Of a stretch of DNA of 64,000 nucleotides, positions 24,590-33,118 are shown piece after piece. The stretch is from contig NZ_RBAL01000004.1 of the NCBI RefSeq assembly GCF_003626535.1, forward strand, positions 62,001 through 126,000. The letters are read 5' to 3'. The stretch comes from Streptomyces hoynatensis. GTDB taxonomy: Bacteria; Actinomycetota; Actinomycetes; Streptomycetales; Streptomycetaceae. Position 1 is the first letter of the stretch. The number at the start of each line of letters is the position of its first letter. The notes under the pieces were generated by a model. It was not told where the DNA came from and made no database searches. It was given only the letters and a program-made list of their open reading frames with translations. The translations under genes and the position numbers were made by a program.

Positions 24590-26035
24590 ATGGCCGATCG
24601 GTATCTGTCGTTCGCCACCAGCCGCCCCGGCCGCTTCCTCGCCCGCCGCCTGGGGCTGCCGCGGCCGGTCCGGCTGACGCGATACCGGCCGGGTCAGCCG
24701 GTGGCCCGCGGCCCGGTGGTGCTCGGCGGTGCGGAGGGTGCCCGGGCCGGCAAGCAGCTGCGCGCGGTGCTCGACTCCTGCGGGGCGCGGGTCGGGGAAT
24801 CGCAGGGCAGGGAGGGCGGGGGCGAGCAGCGCGGGGAGGGCGGGGGCGAGCAGCGCAGGGAGGGCGGGGGCGAGCGGCGCAGGGAGGGCGGGGGCGAGCG
24901 GCGCAGGGAGGGCGGGGGCGAGCGGCCCGGCGCGCTCGTCTTCGACGCCACCGGCATCGCCGACAGCCGGCAGCTCGCCGAGCTGCACGCCTTCTTCCAC
25001 CCCAGGGTCCGCGCCCTGGCCCCCTGCGGCCGGGTGCTGGTGCTCGGCAGCCCGCCCGAGACGGCCGCCACCCCGGGAGAGGCAGCGGCGCAGCGGGCGC
25101 TGGACGGCTTCGTCCGCTCGCTCGGCAAGGAGCTGCGGAACGGCTCGACGGCGCAGCTGGTGCTGATACCCCCCGGTGCGGAGGACGCGCTGGAGTCCAC
25201 CGTCAGGTTCCTGCTCTCGGCCCGCTCGGCCTACGTCTCCGGGCAGACCCTGCGGCTGGCCCCGGCGGGCGCGGCGGCGCCGGCGGACTGGGACCGGCCG
25301 CTGGCCGGCCGGACCGCCCTGGTGACCGGGGCCGCCCAGGGCATCGGCGCGGCGGTGGCCGAGGTGCTGCACCGCGACGGCGCCCACGTGGTGTGCCTCG
25401 ATGTCCCGGACAAGGCCGAGGCGTTGCGCGCGGCCGCGGACCGCCTGCGGGGCACCGCGGTCGCGCTGGACGTCACCGGCGAGGACGCCGCGCGCCGGCT
25501 GGTGGACGGGCTGAGCGGCCCGGCGGCCGAGGGGCTCGACATCGTGGTGCACAACGCGGGCATCACCCGCGACAAGACCCTGGGCCGGATGGACGCCGCC
25601 CGCTGGCAGGCGGTCATCGACGTCAACCTGCGGGCCGTCGAGCGGCTGACCGCAGGGCTGCTGCCGCAGCTCCGCGACGGCGGCCGGATCGTGTGCACCT
25701 CCTCCATCAGCGGCATCGCGGGGAACGTCGGCCAGACCAACTACGCAGCGAGCAAGGCCGGGTTGATCGGCCTGGTCCAGGCCACGGCCCGCGCCGCGGA
25801 GACCGCGGCGCGCGGCATCACCGTCAACGCGGTGGCGCCCGGGTTCATCGAGACCCGGATGACCGCCGCCCTCCCGCTGTTCATCCGCCAGGCCGGCCGC
25901 CGGATGAACAGCCTGAGCCAGGGCGGCCTGCCGGTCGACGTGGCCGAGGCCGTCGCCTACCTGGCCTCGCCGGGCAGCGGCGCCCTGAACGGGCAGGTGC
26001 TCCGCGTGTGCGGCCAGGCCCTGCTGGGAGCGTGA
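24590..26035 (+). CDS. fabG4: High-molecular-weight 3-oxoacyl reductase FabG4
   Basis: A 481-aa two-domain short-chain dehydrogenase. The N-terminal ~210 residues form the flavodoxin-like domain of HMW FabG, here with a Gly/Glu/Arg octapeptide insert at about 73-112. The C-terminal SDR domain has the NADH motif ALVTGAAQGIGAAVAE, then VVHNAGITRDKTL, the catalytic Ser in VCTSSISGIAG and YAASKAG with Tyr and Lys. It reduces 3-oxoacyl-CoA or -ACP. AAGGAGGAAA before the ATG is a near-perfect ribosome site. Its stop overlaps the MaoC start (GTGA), matching fabG4-htdX of mycobacteria. Confidence 0.9.
   Translation: MADRYLSFATSRPGRFLARRLGLPRPVRLTRYRPGQPVARGPVVLGGAEGARAGKQLRAVLDSCGARVGESQGREGGGEQRGEGGGEQRREGGGERRREGGGERRREGGGERPGALVFDATGIADSRQLAELHAFFHPRVRALAPCGRVLVLGSPPETAATPGEAAAQRALDGFVRSLGKELRNGSTAQLVLIPPGAEDALESTVRFLLSARSAYVSGQTLRLAPAGAAAPADWDRPLAGRTALVTGAAQGIGAAVAEVLHRDGAHVVCLDVPDKAEALRAAADRLRGTAVALDVTGEDAARRLVDGLSGPAAEGLDIVVHNAGITRDKTLGRMDAARWQAVIDVNLRAVERLTAGLLPQLRDGGRIVCTSSISGIAGNVGQTNYAASKAGLIGLVQATARAAETAARGITVNAVAPGFIETRMTAALPLFIRQAGRRMNSLSQGGLPVDVAEAVAYLASPGSGALNGQVLRVCGQALLGA
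24806..24925. repeat. 24-bp in-frame tandem repeat inside fabG4, five copies
   Basis: Five 24-bp units of the form CGCAGGGAGGGCGGGGGCGA plus GCRG, the last three identical. They add an EGGGE-RR-type octapeptide stretch to the N-terminal domain. Being a multiple of three, copy change keeps the frame. The position is a probable surface loop before ALVFDATG. Confidence 0.9.
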
Positions 26036-26997
26036 CCGCCGTGCTCGCCGCCTACGCCCGCGCGCTGGTGCCGCGGCGCCGCGCCGACCCCGCCGGGGCC
26101 GTGGTGCCCGAGCGGACCGTGGTGCTCCCCGACGTGGCGTTCGGCCGGGACCGGCTGGAGCGCTACGCCCGCCTCACCGGCGACCCCGCCCCGCGGGACC
26201 GGGTGCCGGCCTGCTACCCGCACCTGATCGCGTTCCCGGCCGCCATGGACCTGATGACGCGGCGTGACTTCCCGTTCCCGGTGCTCGGCCTCGTCCACAC
26301 CGCCAACCGCATCGACCAGGTGCGGCCGATCGGCCCGGCGGAGCGGCTGACCTACCGGGTGGGGATCGAGCAGCCGCGCCCGCACCGCAGGGGCAGCACG
26401 TTCGCCGTGGTGACCGAGGCCGACGACGGCACCGCCGTGGTGTGGCGCTCGGCCGCCACCTACCTCAGCCGCCACCCGCGGCCCGAGGGCACCGCTCCCG
26501 GCCCTCCGGAGGTGGGGGATGGCACGGTGGGGGATGGCGCTACGGGAGAGTGGCCAGGCGCGGAGGCTGCGGCGGCGGGGCATCCGGCGGCGGTGCATCC
26601 GGCGGCGGGGCGTCCGGCCGCGGGGCGTTCGGGCGGGGAGGAGGAGCCCGGCGGGGCGTGGGCGGCCGAGGAGTGGACCGTGCCGGCCGCCATCGGCCGC
26701 AGGTACGCGGCCGTCTCGGGCGACCGCAACCCGATCCACCTGCACCCGCTCACCGCCCGCCCCTTCGGCTTCCGCCGGGCCCTCGCGCACGGCATGTGGA
26801 CCAAGGCCCGCTGCCTGGCCGCGCTGGCCGAACGGGGCGCCCTGCCGGAGGAGTTCACCGTGACGGTGACCTTCCGCGCGCCCGTCCTGCTGCCCGCCCT
26901 GGTGACCTTCAGGACCCGCGGCGGGGCGTTCGGCCTGCGGGGCGAGGACGGCCGCCGGGAGCACCTGCGCGGCCTGGTGTCCCCCCACCGGGCCTGA
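26032..26997 (+). CDS. MaoC-family (R)-hydratase, HtdX-like
   Basis: A 321-aa double-hotdog protein. The C-terminal hotdog has the hydratase-2 motif YAAVSGDRNPIHLHPLTARPFGF with catalytic Asp and His and then ALAHGMWTKA; the N-terminal hotdog (about 15-145) lacks it. It would hydrate trans-2-enoyl-CoA/ACP to the (R)-3-hydroxy form, feeding FabG4. The two halves are joined by an unusual Ala/Gly/Pro-rich linker (about 150-210) with imperfect repeats. GTG 26032 overlaps the fabG4 stop. Closest functional model is mycobacterial HtdX. Confidence 0.88.
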   Translation: MTAVLAAYARALVPRRRADPAGAVVPERTVVLPDVAFGRDRLERYARLTGDPAPRDRVPACYPHLIAFPAAMDLMTRRDFPFPVLGLVHTANRIDQVRPIGPAERLTYRVGIEQPRPHRRGSTFAVVTEADDGTAVVWRSAATYLSRHPRPEGTAPGPPEVGDGTVGDGATGEWPGAEAAAAGHPAAVHPAAGRPAAGRSGGEEEPGGAWAAEEWTVPAAIGRRYAAVSGDRNPIHLHPLTARPFGFRRALAHGMWTKARCLAALAERGALPEEFTVTVTFRAPVLLPALVTFRTRGGAFGLRGEDGRREHLRGLVSPHRA

Positions 26998-27048
26998 GGC
27001 CGCCCGGTGGCACCCGCGGTGACCGCGCCGCCCACCCGGCGCCCGCGG

Positions 27049-27699
27049 TCACCGCGGGGGCGCCCAGACCTCGCCCGCCAGCACGTTGCGCATGCCCACC
27101 CAGGTCATGTTCATCAGCCGCAGCGTGACGCCCTCGGGCGGCTCCCCCGGGTGCAGCTCCATCCAGTCGGTCAGCGAGTCGGCCGCGCCCACCAGGGCGT
27201 GGGCCACGAAGTCGGCGTCGTCCCGGCCCAGGTGCACCGCGCCGCCGGCGCCCCGCGCGATGCCGTCGCCGATCAGCCCGGTGACCTCGGCCCGCACCGA
27301 ACGCCTGGCCGCGGCCAGTTCCGCCGCGATGGCCTCGCTCTGCTCGGGCGCCTGCCGGTGCAGCACCACCCAGCTGTCCCGGTGCGCGGCCACGAAGCCG
27401 AAGAACGCCGTCAGCCCCGCCCACAGCCGCCTGGCCGGGTCGTCCCCGGCGCCGGCCGCCTCCCGGAACGCGGTGACCAGACGCTGGGTCTCGCGCCGGA
27501 TGCAGGCGATGAACAGGCCCTCCTTGGAACCGAGATACAGATAGACCATCGGCTTGGAGATGCCCGCCAGGTCGGCGATCTCGTCCACCACCGCCGCGCG
27601 GTAGCCCCGCTTGGCGAAGACCCGCAGGGCGGCGTCGATGATCTCCTGCTCGCGCACGCTGCGGGGCAGCCTGCGTCTCGGCCTGTCGATGTCGGTCAC
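27049..27699 (-). CDS. TetR-family regulator of the lipid block
   Basis: A 216-aa repressor from GTG 27699. The HTH is REQEIIDAALRVFAKRGYRAAVVDEIADLAGISKPMVYLYLGSKEGLF; the C-terminal helical domain has SDSWVVLHRQAPEQSE-like ligand-pocket helices. In-frame ATG 27738 and GTG 27717 are alternatives, but ATG 27738 lies inside the operator at 27730-27751, so a downstream start is favoured. Divergent from the SCP2 gene. The same operator recurs at the thiolase/fabG4 promoter, so this is probably the local regulator of all seven lipid genes, likely with an acyl-CoA ligand (inference). Confidence 0.85.
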   Translation of the reverse strand: MTDIDRPRRRLPRSVREQEIIDAALRVFAKRGYRAAVVDEIADLAGISKPMVYLYLGSKEGLFIACIRRETQRLVTAFREAAGAGDDPARRLWAGLTAFFGFVAAHRDSWVVLHRQAPEQSEAIAAELAAARRSVRAEVTGLIGDGIARGAGGAVHLGRDDADFVAHALVGAADSLTDWMELHPGEPPEGVTLRLMNMTWVGMRNVLAGEVWAPPR

Positions 27700-27729
27700 C
27701 CTTGCCAGCCTATCCACACGTCTTCTAAT

Positions 27730-27751
27730 CTTACTCATCAGTAAGTCTACT
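27730..27751. promoter_or_regulatory. Shared TetR operator, copy 2 (tetR/SCP2 promoter)
   Basis: CTTACTCATCAGTAAG at 27730-27745 has perfect 6-bp arms; followed by TCTACT it matches, in inverse orientation, the site at 24558-24579. It sits between the TetR gene and the divergent SCP2-acyl-CoA dehydrogenase operon. Confidence 0.75.
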
Positions 27752-27763
27752 TGAGGGTAAGGA

Positions 27764-28240
27764 ATGGATGCGATGCCCGATCCGACGCCCGGCCTCGGCG
27801 GCCTGGCCGACCTCGACTTCGCGAGCATCACGCCGGCCGAGTTCGCCGCGCTGGTCAAGAAGCTCTCAGGCAAGGAGATCGCCGAGCTGATGCGCGGCGA
27901 CCTGCGCACGCGCGTGCTGGCGGAGATCTTCGCCCGGATGGTGCGGCAGTTCCGCCCGGAGAGCGCAGGATCGCTGCGCGCCCTGATCCGCTGGGAGGTG
28001 CTCGGCGACCCGGCCGTCGTCTACGAGACCACCATCGCCGACGGCGCCTGCACCGTACGCGAGGGCCGCTCCGACGCCGAGCCGCGGGTGACGCTCACCC
28101 TGCGCGACGCCGAGTTCCTCAGGCTGGTCTCGGGCAACGGCAGCCCCGTCACGATGTTCATGACCCGCAAGCTCAAGGTCGGCGGGGACATCGGGCTGGC
28201 CTCGGGACTCACCCGCCTCTTCGACATCCCCAAGGCGTGA
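27764..28240 (+). CDS. SCP2-type sterol/lipid-binding protein
   Basis: A 158-aa single-domain protein. The pattern AEIFARMVRQFRPE..IRWEVLGDPAVVYETTIADGACTVREG..PRVTLTLRDAEFLRLVSGNGSPVTMFMTRKLKVGGDIGLA is the SCP2 sterol-transfer fold, with the final K-[LV]-x-G-D-I segment. It probably carries acyl-CoA or another lipid to the dehydrogenase encoded 7 bp downstream. GAGGG lies six bases before ATG 27764; ATG 27773 is a second option. Confidence 0.88.
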   Translation: MDAMPDPTPGLGGLADLDFASITPAEFAALVKKLSGKEIAELMRGDLRTRVLAEIFARMVRQFRPESAGSLRALIRWEVLGDPAVVYETTIADGACTVREGRSDAEPRVTLTLRDAEFLRLVSGNGSPVTMFMTRKLKVGGDIGLASGLTRLFDIPKA

Positions 28241-28246
28241 GGGCAC

Positions 28247-29461
28247 ATGAGCGGTTTCTCCCTTGACCTCACCGAGGAACAGCGCGACCTGCGCGACTGG
28301 GTGCACGGCTTCGCCGCCGACGTCGTACGGCCCGCCGCCGCCGAGTGGGACGAACGCGAGGAGACCCCCTGGCCGATCATCCAGGAGGCGGCCAAGATCG
28401 GGCTCTACGGCTTCGAGTCGCTGGCCGAGATGTTCGGCGACCCGAGCGGGCTGTCCCTTCAACTGGCCAACGAGGAGCTGTTCTGGGGCGACGCCGGCAT
28501 CGGCATGGCGCTGTTCGGCACCTCCCTGGCCGTGGCGGGGATCTTCGCCGCGGGCACCCCGGAGCAGCTGGCCGAGTGGGTGCCGCAGTGCTTCGGCGAC
28601 GCAACGGCCCCCAAGGTCGCGGCGTTCTGCGTCTCCGAACCCGAGGCCGGCTCCGACGTGTCCGCCATGCGCACCCGCGCCCGGTACGACGAGGCCCGCG
28701 ACGAGTGGGTGCTCAACGGGCAGAAGGCGTGGATCACCAACGGCGGCATCGCCGAGGTCCACGTCGTCGTCGCCTCGGTCGACCCCGCCCTCGGCGCCCG
28801 CGGCCAGGCGGCGTTCGTCGTCCCGCCCGGCACCCCGGGCCTGGCCGGCAACCGCAAGATCAAGAAACTGGGCCTGCGCGCCTCGCACACCGCGGACGTC
28901 TTCCTCGACGACGTCCGGGTGCCGGGCCACTGCCTGCTGGGCGGCAGGGAACGCCTCGAACGCCGGCTGGCCAGGGCCAGGGAGGGCGGCCGGGCCAAGG
29001 GGCAGGCGGCGATGGCCACCTTCGAGGTGTCACGGCCCACCGTCGGCGCGCAGGCGCTCGGCATCGCGCGCGCCGCCTACGAGTACGCCCTGGAGTACGC
29101 GGGCGGGCGGGTGGCGTTCGGCCGCCCCATCGTCGAGAACCAGGCGATCGCCTTCGCCCTGGCCGACCTGCGCACCGAGATCGACGCGGTGCGGCTGCTG
29201 ATCTGGCGCGCGGCCTGGATGGGCCGCAACGAGCGCCCCTTCACCGCGGGCGAGGGCTCGATGGCCAAGCTCCGCGCGGGCGAACTCGCGGTCCGCGCCA
29301 CGGAGAAGGCCGTCCAGATCCTCGGCGGCGCCGGCTACAGCCGGGAGCACCCGGTGGAGCGGATGTACCGGGACGCGAAGATCTACACCATCTTCGAGGG
29401 CACGAGCGAGATCCAGCGCCTGGTCATCGCCCGCGCCATCTCGGGCCGCCAGATCCGGTGA
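28247..29461 (+). CDS. Acyl-CoA dehydrogenase
   Basis: A 404-aa FAD enzyme with the full-length ACAD layout. AFCVSEPEAGSDVSAMRTRA and WVLNGQKAWITNGG are the FAD/substrate segments; ILGGAGYSREHPVERMYRDAKIYTIFEGTSEIQRLVIAR ends the protein with the catalytic Glu in FEGTSE. A basic loop near residues 230-250 (GGRERLERRLARAREGGRAK) is longer than usual. Second gene of the SCP2 operon; catalyses the first beta-oxidation step, complementing the MaoC, FabG4 and thiolase next door. Confidence 0.93.
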   Translation: MSGFSLDLTEEQRDLRDWVHGFAADVVRPAAAEWDEREETPWPIIQEAAKIGLYGFESLAEMFGDPSGLSLQLANEELFWGDAGIGMALFGTSLAVAGIFAAGTPEQLAEWVPQCFGDATAPKVAAFCVSEPEAGSDVSAMRTRARYDEARDEWVLNGQKAWITNGGIAEVHVVVASVDPALGARGQAAFVVPPGTPGLAGNRKIKKLGLRASHTADVFLDDVRVPGHCLLGGRERLERRLARAREGGRAKGQAAMATFEVSRPTVGAQALGIARAAYEYALEYAGGRVAFGRPIVENQAIAFALADLRTEIDAVRLLIWRAAWMGRNERPFTAGEGSMAKLRAGELAVRATEKAVQILGGAGYSREHPVERMYRDAKIYTIFEGTSEIQRLVIARAISGRQIR

Positions 29462-29733
29462 GCCGGCGGCGGGGCCGGGGCGTGCGGACGGCACACCCCC
29501 GCCCCGTCCAGCGCGAGCCCCGCACCGCGCACGAACGGGCGCCACCAGGCGCGCGTACCCTTGCCGTCCCTCCCGGAGGGGTGGGCGGCGAGCCGGGCCC
29601 CCGCCGGGCGCCGCCACCTGCCCCCGCCTCGCCGGGCCGGTCCGAGGGTCGTTACCCGTGGTTAAGCCTTGGCCGGCGCCGGCCCGCCTGTGGTACACCG
29701 GAGCCTCCGCCGCCGCCGACCCGGGAGATCTTC

Positions 29734-30315
29734 ATGCGCCGCCTCGCCGTCTTCCTCGCCTCCTCCGACGGGCACGACCCGGCGCACGCCGAACTGGCCG
29801 CCGGCGTGGGCACGGAGCTGGCCAGGCGCGGGATCGGCCTCGTCTACGGCGGTGGCCGCCGGGGGCTGATGGGCGCGCTCGCGGACGCCGCCCTGCAGGC
29901 GGGCGGCGAGGTCATCGGCGTCATCCCGCGCAGCATGGTCGAGCGGGAATGGGCGCACCAGGGAGTGACCGAACTGCTCGTCTGCGACTCGATGCACGAG
30001 CGCAAGGCGCTCATGGCCGAGCACGCCGACGCCTTCGCCGCCCTGCCCGGCGGCCTCGGCACCCTGGAGGAGATCTTCGAGGTGTGGTCCTGGCGCCAAC
30101 TCGGCTTCCACGCCAAGCCCGTCGGCCTCCTCGACGCCGGTGGCTTCTGGACGCCGCTGCTCGCCGCCCTGCGCGGCATCGCCGACGCCGGCTTCCTTGC
30201 CGCCGCCACCCTGGACGACCTCGCCGTCGCCACCGACCTGCCGGGCCTGCTGGAGGCACTGGAGGAGCGGCTGCGCGCCATCCCCCGGCCCGCGCGCGGC
30301 GAGAGCCTGCGGTAA
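29734..30315 (+). CDS. LOG-family protein (TIGR00730)
   Basis: A 193-aa protein of the LOG/YvdD type. It has GLVYGGGRRGLMGALADAAL, the SMHERKALMAEHADAFAALPG region and the diagnostic PGGLGTLEEIFEVWSW motif with the catalytic Glu. Characterised members release cytokinin bases from their nucleotides or cleave AMP. ATG 29734 follows CGGGAGATCTTC. The 272-bp upstream spacer has GGTTAAG but no clear promoter. Confidence 0.9.
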   Translation: MRRLAVFLASSDGHDPAHAELAAGVGTELARRGIGLVYGGGRRGLMGALADAALQAGGEVIGVIPRSMVEREWAHQGVTELLVCDSMHERKALMAEHADAFAALPGGLGTLEEIFEVWSWRQLGFHAKPVGLLDAGGFWTPLLAALRGIADAGFLAAATLDDLAVATDLPGLLEALEERLRAIPRPARGESLR

Positions 30316-30393
30316 CGCGGGGGGCCTGCGGCGGGTCCCGCCCGTCTAGCCAGTGCCGGGCGGGGGTGCGGGGCGCTCGCGCGAGGCCCAGGC

Positions 30394-31155
30394 TCACGGC
30401 ATCCGGGCCCGCAGGACGGCGATCTCGGGCGCGGGGTCGAAGCCGTGCTCCGACAGCCAGCGGATCGCGCTCAGGCTGCGCACCGACCACCAGGCCCGGA
30501 TCACGTCGCGGTCGACGTCGGTGCCGTACCCGGCGAGGACGTCATCGAGGTGCTCCTCGTGGCCGAGCGTCAGGGTGGCGAGGTCGAACAGGGCATCGCC
30601 CGGGCCCGCCTCGGACCAGTCGAGCACGCCGGTGACCCGCTCACCGTCGACGAACACGTGGGTGATCTGGAAGTCGCCGTGTGCGAACACCGGCGTCCAC
30701 GGCCGCAGCGCCGCCTCGGCGACCCGGCGGTTGTGCGTGACCACGTCGGCGGGAAGGATCCCGCCGGCGATCAGCATGGCGCATTCGCGGTCGAGGTGTG
30801 AGACGGTCTTGTCCAGGCTCTGACCGGGCCACGGCGGCGGCGGCGCGTCGTGCAGCGCCCGCGCGGCGGCGCCCGCCGCGGCCCACGCCCCCGGCGTCGC
30901 CTGCGAGGGCTCGCCGAGGCGGCCGAGCGCCACCCCCGGGAGGGCGGCCAGCGCCAACACGGGCGGCTTGCGCCACAGGACCTCCGGGGTCGGGATCGGC
31001 GCCCTGGCCATGGCCTCGACCTCGACGTCGGCCCGCGCCTGATCGGCGTCCACCTTCAGGAACACGTCGCCGACGCGCAGGGTCGTGCGTTCGCTGTGGG
31101 CGACGACGACCTCGACCTCTGCCATGGCGGCCTCGACCTCTTCCACGCCGGCCAT
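30394..31155 (-). CDS. Phosphotransferase-family (APH-fold) kinase
   Basis: A 253-aa protein. The catalytic loop PVFAHGDFQITHVFVDGERVTGVLDWSEAGPGDALFDLATL is the APH HGD-x-x-x-x-N / DW signature, with the usual Asn replaced by His (ITHVF). The N-lobe SERTTLRVGDVFLKVD holds the ATP lysine. Target unknown. ATG 31155 was chosen; ATG 31125 has a better ribosome site (GTCGAGG) and would drop ten residues. The left arm of the inverted repeat lies ~120 bp upstream. Confidence 0.85.
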   Translation of the reverse strand: MAGVEEVEAAMAEVEVVVAHSERTTLRVGDVFLKVDADQARADVEVEAMARAPIPTPEVLWRKPPVLALAALPGVALGRLGEPSQATPGAWAAAGAAARALHDAPPPPWPGQSLDKTVSHLDRECAMLIAGGILPADVVTHNRRVAEAALRPWTPVFAHGDFQITHVFVDGERVTGVLDWSEAGPGDALFDLATLTLGHEEHLDDVLAGYGTDVDRDVIRAWWSVRSLSAIRWLSEHGFDPAPEIAVLRARMP

Positions 31156-31274
31156 TGTCGCCGGGCGGGCGGCGCAGTTCACCGGGTTTTCCCGCGCCGG
31201 GGCGCACCGGGCCCCCGGTGGGGGTGGGGTTTGTGGGTGGTCTGCGTGGTGGGTGGTTGGCCGGGGCGGGAGCG

Positions 31275-31556
31275 GTGGGCGGTCTACATGGCGGGTGGTC
31301 GGCCGGGTGCGGGTGGGTGCGGATGCACGAGGGGGAGGCTGGCTGCGGAGGGGGGTGCCGTGGGTGGCGGGGGGTTGTCCGTCTGCGGGGGTGTGGGGGG
31401 TGGGGCGCCGTTCCGGGGTGGGTGGGGGTGCGGGCCGGTGGATACGGGGGTGGCGGGTCTCGTCGCGGCCGGGGTCACAGAGGCAGCTGCTGCCGCGTAC
31501 GACTTCCCGCCGTGGGGACGGCCGGGCGCCGTTGCTGAGGCCATTCCCGTCGACGA
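31275..31556. repeat. Left arm of a ~282-bp inverted repeat
   Basis: This arm matches the reverse complement of 32762-33044 with about 15 substitutions and two single-base indels, roughly 94% by hand alignment. It is G-rich on the plus strand; the inner end is CATTCCCGTCGACGA and the outer end GTGGGCGGTCTAC. A shared palindrome GGCAGCTGCTGCC lies inside. Together with the left flank it fills the otherwise gene-free 31156-31755. Confidence 0.9.
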
Positions 31557-31755
31557 GAGAGGTGAGTTGTTCTTCCCCCGGGATGGCACCCGGCTGCTAT
31601 TCGGGGGGTTTGCCCTGTGGGCGGCTGGTGCCGTGGGCGCAGGGGGCCGTCGGGTTGGCGTGGACGCAAGTGCAGGGAAAGTGCGCGAGGACCGGAAGGT
31701 CCACGGATACGGCTCGGCAGTCACGGCATGTGGCTGGTGTTGGGCTGGGGCTGGG

Positions 31756-32166
31756 TCAATGACCGTTGGCCGTCCAGGGGAACGGGGTCCGGTCCGGTGC
31801 CACCCAGCCCGTGCGGGCGGGAGCGCTCGCGAGCGTTGCCGGGTGGTAGAAGCGGGTGAGCAGGCGCTTGTCGAGGAGCGCGGGGTGGAGGGCGGCGAAG
31901 TCGTCGAAGTCCGCGCAGGGCGTTTCGGCGGCGTGGTGGCCCACCAGTTCGACCCAGGCGCGGCTGATGGTGGTGTGGTACTTCTGCGGCGCGCCGGCGT
32001 ATCGGGCGGTGCGCCGGATGCCGCCGCTGACGAGGGTGATCGCGGCGGGCGTTCCGTATCGGCGCACGGCCAGCCAGGTCAGGTGCACGTGCTGGCGATG
32101 CCCGAAGTGCCCGGTACCCGCCATGACTTGGGTCATCAGCTCGTCGAACGGATCGGCCGCACTCAC
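31756..32166 (-). CDS. Conserved-looking small protein of unknown function
   Basis: A 136-aa soluble, mostly helical protein rich in aromatic and histidine residues: GHFGHRQHVHLTWLAVRRYG, RYAGAPQKYHTTISRAWVEL, LLDKRLLTRFYHPATL. I do not recognise a characterised family. Its GTG overlaps the MarR stop by four bases, so it is translationally coupled and probably acts with, or is controlled by, the MarR regulator. Both lie inside the inverted-repeat-bounded segment. Confidence 0.65.
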   Translation of the reverse strand: MSAADPFDELMTQVMAGTGHFGHRQHVHLTWLAVRRYGTPAAITLVSGGIRRTARYAGAPQKYHTTISRAWVELVGHHAAETPCADFDDFAALHPALLDKRLLTRFYHPATLASAPARTGWVAPDRTPFPWTANGH

Positions 32167-32600
32167 GCCCCCACCTCCGCCAGCGCCCGGAGCACGGCGT
32201 GAAAGCCCTCGACGGCTTGGCGCGGCAGCCCGTCGAGGGCGCGGCGTTCCAGTCCGGAGACGGCCTCGGTGACGGTGGCCGCCACCTGCCGCCCGGATTC
32301 GGTGAGTTCGATGAGCACGGAACGGCGGTCACCCGGACGCGGCCCGCGGGTGACGTGGCCGCGCCGCTCCAGCCGGTCCACGATGCTGGTCAGCGTGGTC
32401 GGCCGGGAGCCGACCGCGGCGGCAAGTTCGGAGGCGGTACGGGGGCGGCCGTCGGCGAGGTTGGCAAGGGCGTTGATCTCGGCGGCGGTCAACCCGAGCC
32501 CGGCGAGTTCGGCGGCGAGGACCTGAAGGGTGGCGTGAGTGGCGCGCTGGAGCGCCAGAAGAGGAGAGAGACCTTCCGGCGGCACGTCTGCGGATGTCAC
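32163..32600 (-). CDS. MarR-family regulator
   Basis: A 145-aa winged-helix regulator: LGLTAAEINALANLADGRPRTASELAAAVGSRPTTLTSIVDRLERRGHVTRGPRPGDRRSVLIELTESGRQ is the MarR DNA-binding core with the DxR wing. GTG 32600 is used; the longer open frame runs into the inverted repeat. Two palindromes immediately upstream are its likely operators. It forms a two-gene operon with the 136-aa unknown. Confidence 0.88.
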   Translation of the reverse strand: MTSADVPPEGLSPLLALQRATHATLQVLAAELAGLGLTAAEINALANLADGRPRTASELAAAVGSRPTTLTSIVDRLERRGHVTRGPRPGDRRSVLIELTESGRQVAATVTEAVSGLERRALDGLPRQAVEGFHAVLRALAEVGA

Positions 32601-32610
32601 GAAAATGGAT

Positions 32611-32639
32611 AGTACGAATTCGTAGTAACTTGCGCAAGT
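32611..32639. promoter_or_regulatory. Paired palindromes upstream of marR
   Basis: AGTACGAATTCGTAGT (32611-32626, perfect core TACGAATTCGTA) is followed one base later by the perfect 12-bp palindrome ACTTGCGCAAGT (32628-32639). Both are AT-rich islands in GC-rich DNA, 11-39 bp before the start codon; TTGCGCAA resembles known MarR boxes. Probable autoregulatory site. Confidence 0.65.
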
Positions 32640-32761
32640 GCCTTCCATCGCCGCCCACCCCCGCCGCCCCGTTTCCTGCTCACCGGTCCCTCCCGGAGAC
32701 ATGACCGGGCACGCGTGCCATGCGTCGAACGTCCCACGAAGCTCGGTGGAGTCTCCGCTTT

Positions 32762-33044
32762 TCGTCGACGGGAATGGCATCGGCAACGGCGCCCGGCCGT
32801 CTCCGCGTCGAGAAGTCGTACGCGGCAGCAGCTGCCTCTGTGACCCCGGCCGCGACGAGACCCGCCACCCCCGTAGACACCGGCCCGCACCCCCACCCAC
32901 CCCGGGACGGCGCCCCACCCCCCACACCCCCGCACACAGACAACCCCCGCCACCCACGGCACCCCCCCTTCCGCAGCCAGCCTCCCTCTCGTGCATCCGC
33001 ACCCACCCGCACCCGGCCGACGGCCCGCCACGTAGACCGCCCAC
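32762..33044. repeat. Right arm of the ~282-bp inverted repeat
   Basis: Inverted partner of 31275-31556, C-rich on the plus strand. The inner edges of the arms are 1.2 kb apart and enclose the marR operon. No transposase or obvious target-site duplication was found at the outer edges. With its flanks this accounts for the gene-free 32640-33118. Confidence 0.9.
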
Positions 33045-33118
33045 AGACTCCGCCCACAGACCCCGCCCCCCGGCGGGAGCCCGGTGTGCCCCGGTGTGCC
33101 CCGGCGTGAGCCCCAGGA

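Noticed and set aside
31217..31560. Open frames reading through the inverted-repeat arms as proteins
   Set aside because: The two arms encode different frames with Gly/Trp/Val-rich sequence, no ribosome sites, and indels between arms that break the frame; repeat DNA is the simpler reading.
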